Shown here: one piece after another, positions 48,557 to 58,732 of the stretch
How the letters are laid out: every line of letters starts with the position of its first letter
Position numbering within the stretch: position 1 is the first letter of the stretch
NCBI GenBank assembly: GCA_964428355.1
Contig: CAYRYU010000018.1
Span: 17,520 to 81,519, forward strand
Direction: 5' to 3'
DNA from: CAYRYU01 sp964428355
GTDB taxonomy: Bacteria > Muiribacteriota > Ozemobacteria > Ozemobacterales > Ozemobacteraceae
DNA: 64,000 nt
Notes under the pieces: model-generated
The model's input: only the letters and a program-made list of their open reading frames with translations
Databases searched by the model: none
What the model was told of the DNA's origin: nothing
Program-made: the position numbers and the translations under genes

Positions 48557-51500
48557 ATGGAGAAGATTCACCTTTCACCAGACGAGGAGTACCGGGCCAC
48601 CCCTGCGGGGCCTCAGACCCCTAGCCTGCGGGTTCCGCAGGCGAGTGTTCCGGGACCCCCNNNNNNNNNNNNNNNNNNNNNNNNNNNNNNNNNNNNNNNN
48701 NNNNNNNNNNNNNNNNNNNNNNNNNNNNNNNNNNNNNNNNNNNNNNNNNNNNNNNNNNNNCGGGGCCTCAGACCCCTAGCCTGCGGGTTCCGCAGGCGAG
48801 TGTTCCGGGACCCCCTAGCCTGCGGGTTCCGCAGGCGAGTGTTCCGGGACCCCCTAGCCTGCGGGTTCCGCAGGCGAGTGTTCCGGGACACCCCCTCGCC
48901 TCGTGGTTCCCGCTGGGGATTGCCATTGTCCTGTGTTATCTTCCGCTGATTCTCCTTGCCATGGGGTTCCTCAATTTCCGTGAGCGGGCCTCACTTTTCC
49001 GGCGCATCGAAACTGAAGAGAAAGCTGCGCAGGTCCTCGATTCAATGACTCTCCAATGGAATCTCCGGGACCAGATCATCCGGCTCTCCGCGCTCATCAA
49101 GGCTGATCTTGGTCGAATTTTCCAGGAAAAGTCCTGGGGAGGGAGTGGCCCCTCATACGGGGCTTCCACCTTTGCCGCGCATGCTTCGATTGAGTCAGTG
49201 GCCTGCCATCACCTGGAAAAACCGTTTCCGGGGAACGTCTTTTTCGGCTTCCGTTTCGGTGGAAAGGAAGGGATGACTGCATCCGGGGCCCTGGTCCCCC
49301 CCGCTCTCGTATTTTCCTCGAAACCGCTCAGGGGCAGCAGGCGTTCACTCGAATTCGGTTTCCAGTACCTGGTTTCGCGGGCATTGAAGATTCCTCTGGC
49401 TTCTCTTGACAGCCGGCGGGGAAAGAAAACACTCCAAGTGATCTTTGGTGATTCCTTTCCCGCCGAGGTTCAGGGGGACTTTCAGCGGGGTTTGCCCACC
49501 CGGGTGGTCTACCGCCGGAAGATCCACATCCTTCTTTGGGACGTCATCATGAGCCGTGGAAAGATCTACGGTGGTTTCATGGTCCTCATTCCCGAATCCC
49601 GGTCGTCTGTGAAGGCAGGGTTCCAGCTGGCAATGGATTCCGCCGTCGATAACCGGGTTTCTTCCCTTGGCGTTTCCGACCGCGGCCCTGAAAAGGTTAT
49701 CCCGGCATTTCTCAGAGTCCACCCCTCCCAGGTTGGAAGCGTTCTTCCGACTGTGCTTCGGAAATCCCGTGCGTTCAAGAGGTGGCTTTCGGGGTTCTGG
49801 TTGGAACTCAGGTCGGCTCCTGTTGAGTTCGTCGGATTCCCCAATGGGGTCGAAATCGGAAAGTGGTCTCTCTTTTCGAGAATTGCCATAAACTCGACCC
49901 ATTGCGCTGTGGTTTTGGTGAAGACCCCGTCGGCGATTCCATTTCCGCTCTGGATAACCTCCCTTTTCGTCCTGGTTTCCTGCGGGTGGATAGTCATCCT
50001 TGCCCGGGGTTTTCTTCTAGGACGGTGGCCCGCGATGAAGCTGAGGTCGAGGTTCATGGCCCAGTTTCTGCTCGCAGCCTCGGTTCCCATTTCCATGCTG
50101 GTCATATCTGCGGTCTCCTTCAACCAGGAGAAAGAGGAAAGCATTCTCCGCGACCTACGGGGAACCTTGAAAGCCAGGCTCGAAAAGATCGACATGGTCA
50201 AGGAGGAAACCAAGACCCGCTATCAGGCGGTGTTTTTCAAGCTCACCCGGGATCCGTTTCTTCTTTCCCTTCTCGGAGACGCAAAACCCGATCCGGAAAA
50301 GACCCTGGACTACTGTCGGAAAGCCTTCGACAAGGCTTCGCTTCCGCTTTCCCTGATCGCATTTTTCGACATTCGGGGTAGAAACTACTGTCGATTCGAA
50401 GAGGAGGGGTCCAACGACGTCCGGGGACTGGTGGACTTCCTGCGGATAATGTTCGTGACCTTCATGAGGGAGCGATTGGGGAAAGGTCAGAACCGTTTTC
50501 TAACGGGGCCCGACCCCTTGTCGGTCGAAGACCACGCCGTCTACTCCACTTATGATCAGACGACCCACGGGAGCATTCTCGAGACCGCTGAACATCGCCG
50601 AACGCTTGCCGAGATGGTCCATTCGGGGCGGACCAATTTCTACAAGATCCACGAGTTCCTCGCTCCACGTGGCGTGGAGGATGTCGTGATGCTGGTCGGA
50701 TGGGTTTTGTCCGCTCTCGATGCGGAGACGATCAGGCAGTCCGCCTCCGATTTTCTCTCCGATCAACCCCGGGGTGAGATCGCGGCTTTCAAGATCAAGG
50801 ATTCCCGTCTGACAAGGGTTTTCCCCGAAGGGGAAACCGGGGAAGCGTATCCACTTCTCCGGTCGGTTGCGGTCCATGCCTCCAAGAGAGGAGGTTTGTC
50901 GTGGGAAAAGGTCACCTTCTCCGGTCAGGAATGGCTTGGGGCCGCCCGACCCATGGACTCGATGAGCGATACGGTGATTGCGGTTGGCCTTCCCCTTGCC
51001 GTCCGGTCCATGGGTTTCTGGCGGGCGCGGCGTACCATCACCCTCGGCTTGATTCTCGCTCTTCTGATAATCCTGGGCCTTGCCGCCTTCACACGCAACC
51101 GGCTGGTACCCGCTGTCGAGAAGATCAAACTCGGCCTCGACACGATCGCTTCGGGGGAGTTCGAAACCAAGTTGGCCCTTCGTAGGGAAGACGAGCTTGG
51201 AATGCTTTCCACCGCTTTTGACGAGATGGCTGAAGGGGTTGCTCACCGCTTGCGGCTTCTGAAGCTCGTTTCAGGGAAAGCCCGGGAGCTCCTCGACCAG
51301 GGGGGTATGGCCTCCACAGGTTCTACGGTCACCCGGGTTCGTGCTGTGGTGCTGGTTTCCGACATAAGGGGGTTTACCACCAAATGTGAGCAGGAGAAAC
51401 CAGGGACGATAACGTCCCTCCTCAACAACCACTTCGACCGGATGGTCCCTATCGTTCTCGAACACGGCGGGAAGATAGAGAAGTTCGTTGGAGATGCCTT

Positions 51501-52032
51501 GTTTGGGGTCTTCGAATCATCCGGGGAAGAAGACCCCTCCCCTGCGGCTCCCGCAGGCGAGTGTTTCGGGAACCCCTCCCCTGCGGCTCCCGCAGGCGAG
51601 TGTTTCGGGAACCCCACTCACCCCCCGCATGGGAACGGACACCCTCCGGGAGATTCTGCCGAGATCCGGGCATTTCGTTGCGGCCTCGCGATCCTCGAGA
51701 CGGTAGGGGAGATCTCCCGAGAGAGGGTTGCCCGGGGAGTGTTCCCTTACGACGTCGGTGTCGGGTTATCGTGCGGAGAGCTCCTTCTGGGAAATGTCGG
51801 GGATCCCCGGTTCCGTTTCGAACCTGCCTACCTGGGGCTTCCCATGAAGGAAGCGGCGAACCTCGAATCACTCAGCAAGAATGTCCCCTGGTTGCCGATG
51901 GTCATTCAGCCCGGAATGAAAGATGCGCTCGGAAAGCCCGGCGAAGGACTCGTTCCTCTCGAAGGTCACGAAGTTGCCGCCATGGTTTTCCCCAGGGATT
52001 TCGTAAAGGGGAACCGGGGTGGAATTTCCTGA
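48557..52032 (+). CDS. Membrane class III cyclase-like sensor, C1-type (metal-binding half)
   Basis: The frame starts at 48557 (EKIHLSPDEEYRA), runs through in-frame 39-bp repeats, and is broken by the N gap (48661-48760). Removing the 55-nt duplicated overlap restores it into FPLGIAIVLCYLPLILLA, the first membrane helix. The protein then has two external sensor regions, helices near 49940-50120 and 51035-51090, a HAMP domain and a class III nucleotide cyclase domain. The metal-binding Asp residues are kept (SDIRGFT at 51358, GDALF at 51491). The half that binds base and transition state is altered: GLPMKEAAN stands where GDTVNLAAR is expected (51835-51861), so Asp, Asn and Arg are all gone. 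A second repeat array lies inside the cyclase domain. It probably needs the paralogue downstream to be active. Confidence 0.8.
48620..48891 (+). repeat. Array of 39-bp palindromic units at the N terminus of the cyclase gene
   Basis: One unit before the gap (48620-48658) and three after (48775-48813, 48814-48852, 48853-48891). Each has CCTGCGGGTTCCGCAGG followed by CGAGTGTTCCGGGA and encodes PSLRVPQASVPGP in the gene's frame. Copy number is uncertain because of the gap. Confidence 0.85.
48661..48760. other. Assembly gap (100 N) inside the repeat array
   Basis: Exactly 100 Ns. The 55 nt before the gap (48606-48660) are identical to the 55 nt after it (48761-48815). This is what unmerged contig ends look like, so the gap length is a placeholder. 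Confidence 0.95.
51535..51612 (+). repeat. Two 39-bp palindromic units within the cyclase catalytic domain
   Basis: Units at 51535-51573 and 51574-51612, identical to each other. Each has CCTGCGGCTCCCGCAGG followed by CGAGTGTTTCGGGAA and encodes PSPAAPAGECFGN. They extend a loop just after the second metal-binding Asp segment. Confidence 0.9.
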
Positions 52033-52054
52033 GATGCAGCTGAGGGGTAAGACG

Positions 52055-55000
52055 ATGGCAGACTTTTCCAGGAGGTTTCTCCCCCTTCTTACGGGCTTGG
52101 TCGTTCTGGCGATTCCGCTGCTCATGTTCCTGAATGGTCTTTCGGAATCCCGGTCCCGGGTCGAGGAAAAAAACCGGACTCAGGCGGTGGAGACCGGAGA
52201 AAAGATAATCGAGCTTCTCGGGAAGAACAATCTCGACCGTTTCCTGATGGATGAACGGCTGGAGCAGCTTAGCCAGGATATCGCCGGGGAGGTGAGCGGG
52301 AAGTCTCTTGAAAACTGCCTTCCGAACCTGAAGAGCGCGGCGGAAAACGCCCTGCAGTCCCTCGAGGCATCCGGAACCGTCCCCCGGGCCTTCTACCTGC
52401 TGGGGCTTCCCCGGGATTTTCGAAAGGTCGCCTCCCTCGATGGATCCGAGTTCGTTGAGGTGATGAAAAGAGGTCCGGACCTCGACGCGGAGGGCAGGGC
52501 CTTTCTCGAAAGTTTCCTGCGTCGGATGGTCAGCGATGTTGTTGGGATCAAGAATGCCAGTGACTTCCGCGAGGAGAATGCCTCACTTTCCAAATATCTT
52601 GGAATCGCGCACGATGTCGGGTTGATGACAACAGAAGCGAGGGCGAGGATTATCAACGTGACCTGGATGGGCAAACCCTGCGAGTTTTTCTGGCAGACCA
52701 TCAACGATTTCCGCGAGGTGGACCGGTTTGTCAAGGCTGAACCCAGAGGGCTCCGGTTCCCCGCTGGAAAATCCTTCTTCCATCCGAGGTTCCGGCCGGA
52801 ATTCACGATCGGGGCTTTCGTCATCATCATCGAGGATCCAACCAAAGCCGCCGAAGTCCGGGGAACTCCCTACCGGGGTTCGCGGACCAGGAGAAGCTCC
52901 AGAATCGACTCGCTCGTCAGGAATCTGCGGGGCTCGAATTCGGAAGTGGCCTTCAAATCCGATGATTCTGAAGAGTGGGCGAGGAACCCCGAGTTCCCCC
53001 TCGCCGATCCGGGTTTGGCCTTCCCGGGAGGTCAACGGCCGTTTCGATTTATCCCCCCCGATGGGTGGAGCATCGGAACAGGAACAGTACTGATCGACCG
53101 GCCTTATAAAGTCGCCTGTGCGGTCAGAATTCCTGAGCTCCCCGCGGCCGATGTTCGGAAAGATCTTATGATCAGGGCTTTCGCCGCAGTGGTTTTCGCG
53201 GTCGGGGCATTCTGGTGGATTCTGGCGGTTTTTCGGGGCCGGGGGTTCTTCTCCTCCCTGGGCCGCCAACTGCTTGGGGGCTTCCTCGTTGCCGCCGCGC
53301 TTCCCCTGGGGACAACGTTCTTCATCAACGACCCTCTCGCCGAGGAGTTCCTCGAGAACCGTTGCAATCAGGAACGGCAGGCGCTCCTGAAAGAGATCGA
53401 TCTGGTCGAGCGGAAGATGGTTCTCCACCGGCCCATGCTCTGGACTGCCATCAGGAAGCTCTTTCTGGATCCGGTGATACGGGATTGCTGGTCCCGACTT
53501 TCAAACCGGATGGAAGTCTCCCTTCTCCCGGCTTCTTCGACCAGTCTTACATCGGATGCAAATGCCCTTGCTGAAAGGCTCTTCAAGGACATCTTCGATC
53601 CCCCCCTGGATTTGTCGGTCCGAAAGGTGATCCTGACAGATCCGAACGGAATCACGGGGGAGCATCCCCCCGAAGTCCGCGGAGAACCGGGACGCCTCGG
53701 TCTTCTCGCCGAAACGGTCCGGGATCTGACGAAACCGACATTTGGCGATCTCGGGCATCCCCGATCGATTGACCGGGCTCCTGACGATCTTGCCCCCGTG
53801 GGAGGGAGAAACTCCCTTTCTGAAGCCCGGCGTGAGCTTTTCCTCGATTCCCAGAAAAAGGTGTTCCTTGCCACCCTCGGGCCCGACACCTTCCTCGATT
53901 TCCTCTTCAACCGGACCGAGCCTGTCCTGATCCATGCCGGGATCGGAATCATGGCGGTTCTTCAGGTTTTCGTTCCCTGCCTGAATCGGCCGGAGTTCCA
54001 GGCAACCGTATTCTTCAAAACCGAATACAACGAGAGGAACAAGCTCTCCTTTCTTTTCTCCGGGGGTCGAGACGATACCAGGGTTTTCGGTTTCAAACGA
54101 AACCTGATCGGGGGAAGCCCGATTCCCGAAACGGGCGAGCGATTTCCCTTTCTCAGGCTGGTCGCACATCAGGTCAATGCGGTTGGAGGACCGTTGAGCC
54201 TGAAAGTCCCGTTTGGAACGGAAACTTTTCTCGTGGAGGGTTCTCCGTCGAAGAATTCGAACCTGTTCATATTCGTGGGGATGGTTCCCCTCTCTCCGTT
54301 GGTTGAAGAAGCGGATGCCCTTCGAACGCGCAATCTCCAGCAGTATGCGCTGGCATTGTTCCTCATTTTCCTTCTCGCGCTATCCACCTCCAGGGATTTC
54401 CTTCGCCCGATCTCGGACCTTCAGGCCGGAATCCGGGAAGTCCGCGACAATATTCTCTCGGGCCGGCTTTCGGCAGATCGTTCGGATGAACTTGGCGACC
54501 TTTGTCGGGCTTTCAACAGGATGGTGGGTGGACTCGAACAGAGAAACCTCCTGCAACGGATGGTATCCTCATCGGCAGGGCGTGCAACCCAGACTTCGGA
54601 TGACGAAGCCCTCGCCAGGGAAGGCCGGAGGGAGGAGATGACCGTCCTGTACTTCGGAATCCCCGGTTTCGAAGGTCTTCTCGAAACCACGGATCCGGGT
54701 CTGCTTTTCGGGAACGTGAATTCGTTCCTGAGCACGGTATGCGCGGAAGTACAGGCATTCGGGGGGGATGTGGACAAGATCATCGGCGAAAAGATCCTCG
54801 TCACTTTTTCCCACAGGATGCACGGCGCAAGGGAAGCGGCTGGGAAGGCTTTCGCCCTCCTGGAGAAGCTGAAAACCTGCCACGAACAGGGCGTTTTCCC
54901 ATTGCCGTTTTCCGTTGGAGTCAACAGCGGTCCCCTGATCTCAGGTATCCTCGGTTCCGGGGAACAACGCGACTTTACCGTTATCGGAGATACGGTCAAT

Positions 55001-55225
55001 GTTGCCGCCCGCGCTCAGAGTATATCCGAAACGGTCGATTCGCCCCATGCGGTTTTCAGCGAGGCAAGCGTCCGGCTTCTTCCGGTGGGAGTCCCTATGC
55101 GTTCGCTGGGGGAAACGAACGTCAAGGGAAAACTCATCCCCGTCCGCCTTTTCGCTTTCACCGAGGAGTCCTTCTCCCGGGCTCCCGCAGCAACCCCAAA
55201 GACTGATTCCGGAGGTGAACCATGA
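52055..55225 (+). CDS. Membrane class III cyclase-like sensor, C2-type (base/transition-state half)
   Basis: 1,056 residues from the ATG at 52055, preceded by GAGGGG at 7 nt; the frame is open from GTG at 52019. It is a paralogue of the upstream gene: an N-terminal helix, an external domain, helices near 53160-53220, a second external domain, a helix near 54330, HAMP, then a cyclase domain. Here the metal-binding half is altered (FGIPGF at 54653 in place of FSDIRGF; GEKIL near 54785 in place of GDxIL). The other half is perfect (IGDTVNVAAR, 54983-55012). In mammalian adenylyl cyclase, C1 supplies metals and C2 supplies these residues, so the pair probably forms one active site as a heterodimer. 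It overlaps the ClpX-like gene by 4 bp. Confidence 0.82.
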   Translation: MADFSRRFLPLLTGLVVLAIPLLMFLNGLSESRSRVEEKNRTQAVETGEKIIELLGKNNLDRFLMDERLEQLSQDIAGEVSGKSLENCLPNLKSAAENALQSLEASGTVPRAFYLLGLPRDFRKVASLDGSEFVEVMKRGPDLDAEGRAFLESFLRRMVSDVVGIKNASDFREENASLSKYLGIAHDVGLMTTEARARIINVTWMGKPCEFFWQTINDFREVDRFVKAEPRGLRFPAGKSFFHPRFRPEFTIGAFVIIIEDPTKAAEVRGTPYRGSRTRRSSRIDSLVRNLRGSNSEVAFKSDDSEEWARNPEFPLADPGLAFPGGQRPFRFIPPDGWSIGTGTVLIDRPYKVACAVRIPELPAADVRKDLMIRAFAAVVFAVGAFWWILAVFRGRGFFSSLGRQLLGGFLVAAALPLGTTFFINDPLAEEFLENRCNQERQALLKEIDLVERKMVLHRPMLWTAIRKLFLDPVIRDCWSRLSNRMEVSLLPASSTSLTSDANALAERLFKDIFDPPLDLSVRKVILTDPNGITGEHPPEVRGEPGRLGLLAETVRDLTKPTFGDLGHPRSIDRAPDDLAPVGGRNSLSEARRELFLDSQKKVFLATLGPDTFLDFLFNRTEPVLIHAGIGIMAVLQVFVPCLNRPEFQATVFFKTEYNERNKLSFLFSGGRDDTRVFGFKRNLIGGSPIPETGERFPFLRLVAHQVNAVGGPLSLKVPFGTETFLVEGSPSKNSNLFIFVGMVPLSPLVEEADALRTRNLQQYALALFLIFLLALSTSRDFLRPISDLQAGIREVRDNILSGRLSADRSDELGDLCRAFNRMVGGLEQRNLLQRMVSSSAGRATQTSDDEALAREGRREEMTVLYFGIPGFEGLLETTDPGLLFGNVNSFLSTVCAEVQAFGGDVDKIIGEKILVTFSHRMHGAREAAGKAFALLEKLKTCHEQGVFPLPFSVGVNSGPLISGILGSGEQRDFTVIGDTVNVAARAQSISETVDSPHAVFSEASVRLLPVGVPMRSLGETNVKGKLIPVRLFAFTEESFSRAPAATPKTDSGGEP

Positions 55226-56352
55226 CCCCGCCACGAACCGAAAGGACCCTCGATTCCGAACCAGATCTCCCCGGCCTCGTGCGCTCCGAGTTCCGGGCGA
55301 TCCCGCCCCGGGCCCTGTTCGACCGCCTTTCGGAGCTGGGATACAAAGGCCAGCCCGAAGCCAGGAAAGCCCTTTGCCTGACCGCCTACCGGCATATGCG
55401 CAGGGTGGAGCGGATCCTTTTCCACAAGGTTCCCCCCGAGCAACTTCCTCCCAAGACAAATGTCCTTCTCATGGGTCCGACAGGGTGCGGGAAGACCTTC
55501 CTCGTGGAGACCCTTTTCGGGAAACTGATGCCGCTGCCGGTCGTCGTGATCGATATCACCGGCTTTTCGGAAACCGGTTACGTCGGGGATTCGGTCAAAA
55601 CCATCATCACCCGCCTCGTCCGGGCCGGCCAGAACAGGACCCCACTGATCCCGCATGGGGTGGTCTGCATCGACGAGTTCGACAAGCTTGCGGGGGCGAG
55701 TTCGAACCTCAGGTTCGATGGGGCGGGAACGACGAAGGACGTATCGGGATACGGAGTCCAGAAGGAGCTTCTGAAGATGATCGAGGGGTTCCAGATGGAT
55801 GTTCCTCTCGACTTCTGCGACTCGATTTATAGCGAGCGGGCGGGAATCCGGACCCACGAGATCCTCTTCATCGCCTCAGGGGCATTTTCCGGGTTCAAGG
55901 GAACCGCGCGCGTCAACACCAATCGCGAAACCATTGGGTTCAACCGCGAGAAGAACCCTCGCGAACCGATCGCCTATTCCCTCGGGGAGGATGAAGCAGA
56001 CAACATCGCCGCCTTCCAGCAGTATGGTTTCCTTCCCGAGCTCATTGGTCGGTTCGGCCGGATCATCGCCATGGCACCGCTTTCCCGGGAAACCCTGCAC
56101 CGGATTCTGGCCGACAACTACCTTCCGAGGTTCGTCGCCGAGTTCGAAGCGGAGGGGATCAGGCTCGAAATCGCCGAAAACGTCCTCGACTCGGTCGTCG
56201 ACGAAGCCCTGAAAAAGCAGATTGGAGCCCGTGGTCTGGGAAGCAGGATTTCGAAGATCCTCGAGGAAACAGCTTTCGATTCCTTCGGACAACGGAAAGG
56301 GACGATCTCCGTTTCCCTCAGGAACGGGAAACCCATGGCGGATTGGTCCTGA
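55222..56352 (+). CDS. ClpX-like AAA+ ATPase without zinc finger
   Basis: 376 residues. Walker A GPTGCGKT, Walker B VVCIDEFDKL, KDVSGYGVQKELLKMIEG and GFLPELIGRFGRIIAM match ClpX. The N-terminal zinc-binding domain is absent, as is a clear IGF loop for ClpP binding. It may act as an unfoldase or remodelling factor on its own. The 4-bp overlap with the second cyclase gene means they are translated together, which suggests it acts on the cyclases or on their target. No clpP is in the window. Confidence 0.85.
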   Translation: MTPPRTERTLDSEPDLPGLVRSEFRAIPPRALFDRLSELGYKGQPEARKALCLTAYRHMRRVERILFHKVPPEQLPPKTNVLLMGPTGCGKTFLVETLFGKLMPLPVVVIDITGFSETGYVGDSVKTIITRLVRAGQNRTPLIPHGVVCIDEFDKLAGASSNLRFDGAGTTKDVSGYGVQKELLKMIEGFQMDVPLDFCDSIYSERAGIRTHEILFIASGAFSGFKGTARVNTNRETIGFNREKNPREPIAYSLGEDEADNIAAFQQYGFLPELIGRFGRIIAMAPLSRETLHRILADNYLPRFVAEFEAEGIRLEIAENVLDSVVDEALKKQIGARGLGSRISKILEETAFDSFGQRKGTISVSLRNGKPMADWS

Positions 56353-56373
56353 GGGCGGGGGGCTTCGACCGAC

Positions 56374-57225
56374 TCAACCGGTCTTCTTCATGTGTTCCAG
56401 TAGTTTTTCCGAGGCGGGCTTCGGATGAGTGAATGGGAGCCCATGCCCTCCATCCTCGATCAGGAACTTCTCCGAACCCGGGATACCCGTGCAGATTTTC
56501 TCCGCCTGGGTTTCCTGGTTGCAGATGACGTCCTTGACCCCGCCGATCGTCAGAACCGGGCATTTGATCTCGGGAAGCTTCTGATAGACCTCCGAAGCGA
56601 TCTGGAGCATCGCATTCTTGTCAGACATGGTCGCCAGAAGATACTCGAAGTTGGTGAACCGGTGGAGATCTTCTTCGAGAGCAGATTGTGGGATGGTCGC
56701 CGGCTGGTAGACATCCTGAAGGTGCTTCCTCATCTTTCCCGATGCCAGTGAGGGCAGAAGCATTCCCATTGCCGTTCGAAGAAAGGCGCTGTTGGCATAT
56801 CCGGGAACGGAGGAGGGCTTCTCGTTAGGGTCTTTTGGAACTACGTATGGGGCGATCATCCCGATTCCTTGGACCATCGCGGGAAACTTGATTGCAAGCT
56901 TCAGGGCCAGAAAAGCCCCGAGGGAATACCCGACGATGTACGCCTTTCCATCGAAAAGCTTGGAAATGATCTTGGAAAACGCCTCGGCGTCAAGCCATGG
57001 ATTGGGCTCGTTGGGCAAAAGCTCTTCGCTGTTCCCGTGGCCCGGACGATCGACCGAGATGCAACGGCAGCCGTTCTTCCCAAGGTGATCTGCGATGGCC
57101 TTGAAATCGTTTTTCGTTCCCGGATTCCCGTGCAGCATGAAAACCGATTTCCCCGACCCGGTCTCGAAATAGGAGATCCTGGATTCAAGGACGGTAATGG
57201 AAGAGGTTTTCGCGGCGGCAGGCAT
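56374..57225 (-). CDS. Alpha/beta-hydrolase
   Basis: 283 residues from the ATG at 57225, with AAGGAGGGAG before it. HGNPG (oxyanion region), GYSLGA (nucleophile Ser), GGVKD (Asp) and GGHGLPF (His) give a full catalytic triad. Possible esterases, peptidases and haloalkane-type hydrolases share this fold, so the substrate is unknown. It converges with the ClpX-like gene. Confidence 0.85.
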   Translation of the reverse strand: MPAAAKTSSITVLESRISYFETGSGKSVFMLHGNPGTKNDFKAIADHLGKNGCRCISVDRPGHGNSEELLPNEPNPWLDAEAFSKIISKLFDGKAYIVGYSLGAFLALKLAIKFPAMVQGIGMIAPYVVPKDPNEKPSSVPGYANSAFLRTAMGMLLPSLASGKMRKHLQDVYQPATIPQSALEEDLHRFTNFEYLLATMSDKNAMLQIASEVYQKLPEIKCPVLTIGGVKDVICNQETQAEKICTGIPGSEKFLIEDGGHGLPFTHPKPASEKLLEHMKKTG

Positions 57226-57414
57226 TTCGACTCCCTCCTTTTTTGGGTGCGAGGGCAGGATTTGGGGTTTCCGGGGCACACCGTGAACATTGTAGCATGA
57301 CCCAGAGGACTTGTCCCGGTTTTTGCTCTGTAAGCGCTCAATTAACCCCATCTTCCAGGGAGGGAGACTTCCTGGCATGATGAGCATCACTTCATTTTCA
57401 AGGAGATGCCCATC

Positions 57415-57822
57415 ATGGATTTTTCGCAAGATCTCGCCAAGCGCCGCGTTGCTTGGGGCCACCATCTGTCTGCTTGGCGTCAGAGTGGCCTAACCATCGC
57501 GGAATACTCCCGTCGAAACAACATTTCCCAAAAGTCCCTGTCTTACTGGTCACGTTAGGGGAAAGTTATTTCCGTTGAGGCACCTTCCAAATCGTTGGAG
57601 ACTGGGAAATTCCCCGAGAAGAAATCAGGATGCAATGATGCGCCCACTCCGGTGAAGTTCGTTGGAATTGCTGAACGGATCCATTCGGCTGCAAGAGGGG
57701 AAGGTCCCCGGCCAGGAGATCTTACCCTTCAAATTGGTTTTCGATTTCGTCTGACGATTCCCGCTGACTTTTCCCGTCAGGCGTTGAGACAGGTCGTTCA
57801 AGTTTTGAAAGGCTTTTCGTGA
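57415..57822 (+). pseudogene. IS66 TnpA-like accessory protein, interrupted by a stop
   Basis: The start at 57415 has AAGGAGA upstream. The N-terminal HTH-like region (WGHHLSAWRQSGLTIAEYSRR) is typical of IS66 TnpA. A TAG at 57556 ends the frame after 47 codons. The same frame then continues to 57822 with the usual C-terminal LQIGFRFRLTIPADF region. Confidence 0.8.
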
Positions 57823-58172
57823 TTTCCTTGGGGGCTGGAACCAAGGTCTACCTCGCCCTTGGGAGTGTCGACATGAGAAGGGGAATTGACGGACTTTCCA
57901 TTCTTGTCGCTCAGCATTTGGACCGGGATCCATTTTCTGGACATCTGTTTGCGTTCTGCAATCGGAAACGGACTGTCGTCAAAATGCTCTTGTGGGATGT
58001 TAACGGGTTCTGGATTTTCCACAAGCGCCTGGAGCGGCAACGTTTCAAATGGCCCGTAAGCGAGGCGGATGTGCTTGAATGGACACCTCGGGAGCTGAAC
58101 TGGCTGCTGGATGGGCTGGACCCCCTTCGGGTGAAAGGACACGCTAAGCTGGAATATTCAACGATTTTCTGA
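57819..58172 (+). CDS. IS66 TnpB accessory protein
   Basis: 117 residues beginning with GTG, which overlaps the tnpA stop. KVYLALGSVDMRRGIDGL and LFAFCNRKRTVVKMLLWD are signature segments of IS66 TnpB (Orf2). It appears intact. Confidence 0.9.
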   Translation: MISLGAGTKVYLALGSVDMRRGIDGLSILVAQHLDRDPFSGHLFAFCNRKRTVVKMLLWDVNGFWIFHKRLERQRFKWPVSEADVLEWTPRELNWLLDGLDPLRVKGHAKLEYSTIF

Positions 58173-58219
58173 ATTTGCTTCTTGTACAAAATCAAGGAAT
58201 ATGGTATAATGCCCCGGTA

Positions 58220-58732
58220 ATGAGCCGGACGAAAAACCGCGATAACCATCCCTCTCCAACGATCCCAGAACTTGTTCAGCGGATCGAGGGACTCGAGCAG
58301 TATGTCGCCCAGCTCGAGGAACAGAATCGACTCCTCAAGAGTTACCTCTTCGGACGATCTTCCGAAAAGGAGAAGATCTCTCCCTGTGGTCACCCCATGA
58401 AGCGGATTGGAGAGGAAGTCACCGAACGCCTCTGCATCAAGCCCGCTGAGATCTTTGTCAGACAAATCGTCCGGGCCAAGTATGCTCCCGATTGTCAGTG
58501 CGCGAGAGAGATCGGAGCGCCCGGGGAAGTAAAGATCGCTCCCATGCCTCCCCAGATTATTCCCCGCGGAATCGCCACCCCAGAGCTGGTTGCACATGTG
58601 GTCACCGCAAAATTCGTCGCTGGCATCCCGTTGTTTCGCCAAGAGACCCAGTTCAAGCGTCTCCGACTCGAGATAACCCGGGGAACAATGGTCAGTCACA
58701 ATATGGCTTCCATTGAGCGCTTACCGTTGTAG
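58220..58732 (+). pseudogene. Truncated IS66 TnpC transposase
   Basis: Only the N-terminal 170 residues remain: a leucine-zipper region (LEQYVAQLEEQNRLLKSYLF), FGRSSEK, and a zinc-finger-like Cys cluster. The frame ends in the right inverted repeat; the catalytic DDE core is missing. Confidence 0.85.

Larger units (their letters stand above)
57330..58724 (+). mobile_element. IS66-family insertion sequence remnant
   Basis: Outer ends are GTAAGCGCTCAA (57330-57341) and its exact complement TTGAGCGCTTAC (58713-58724). Inside are the three IS66 genes in order: tnpA with an internal stop, an intact tnpB, and a tnpC that ends early at the right inverted repeat, before any DDE catalytic residues. 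The element is thus internally deleted and cannot transpose on its own. The 8-bp flanks differ (TTTGCTCT and CGTTGTAG), so no target duplication remains. The right end cuts an hsdM gene. Confidence 0.85.

Noticed and set aside
57556..57558. Possible TAG recoding in tnpA
   Set aside because: Only one internal TAG was seen, in a decayed element. Other genes here use TAG as a normal stop.
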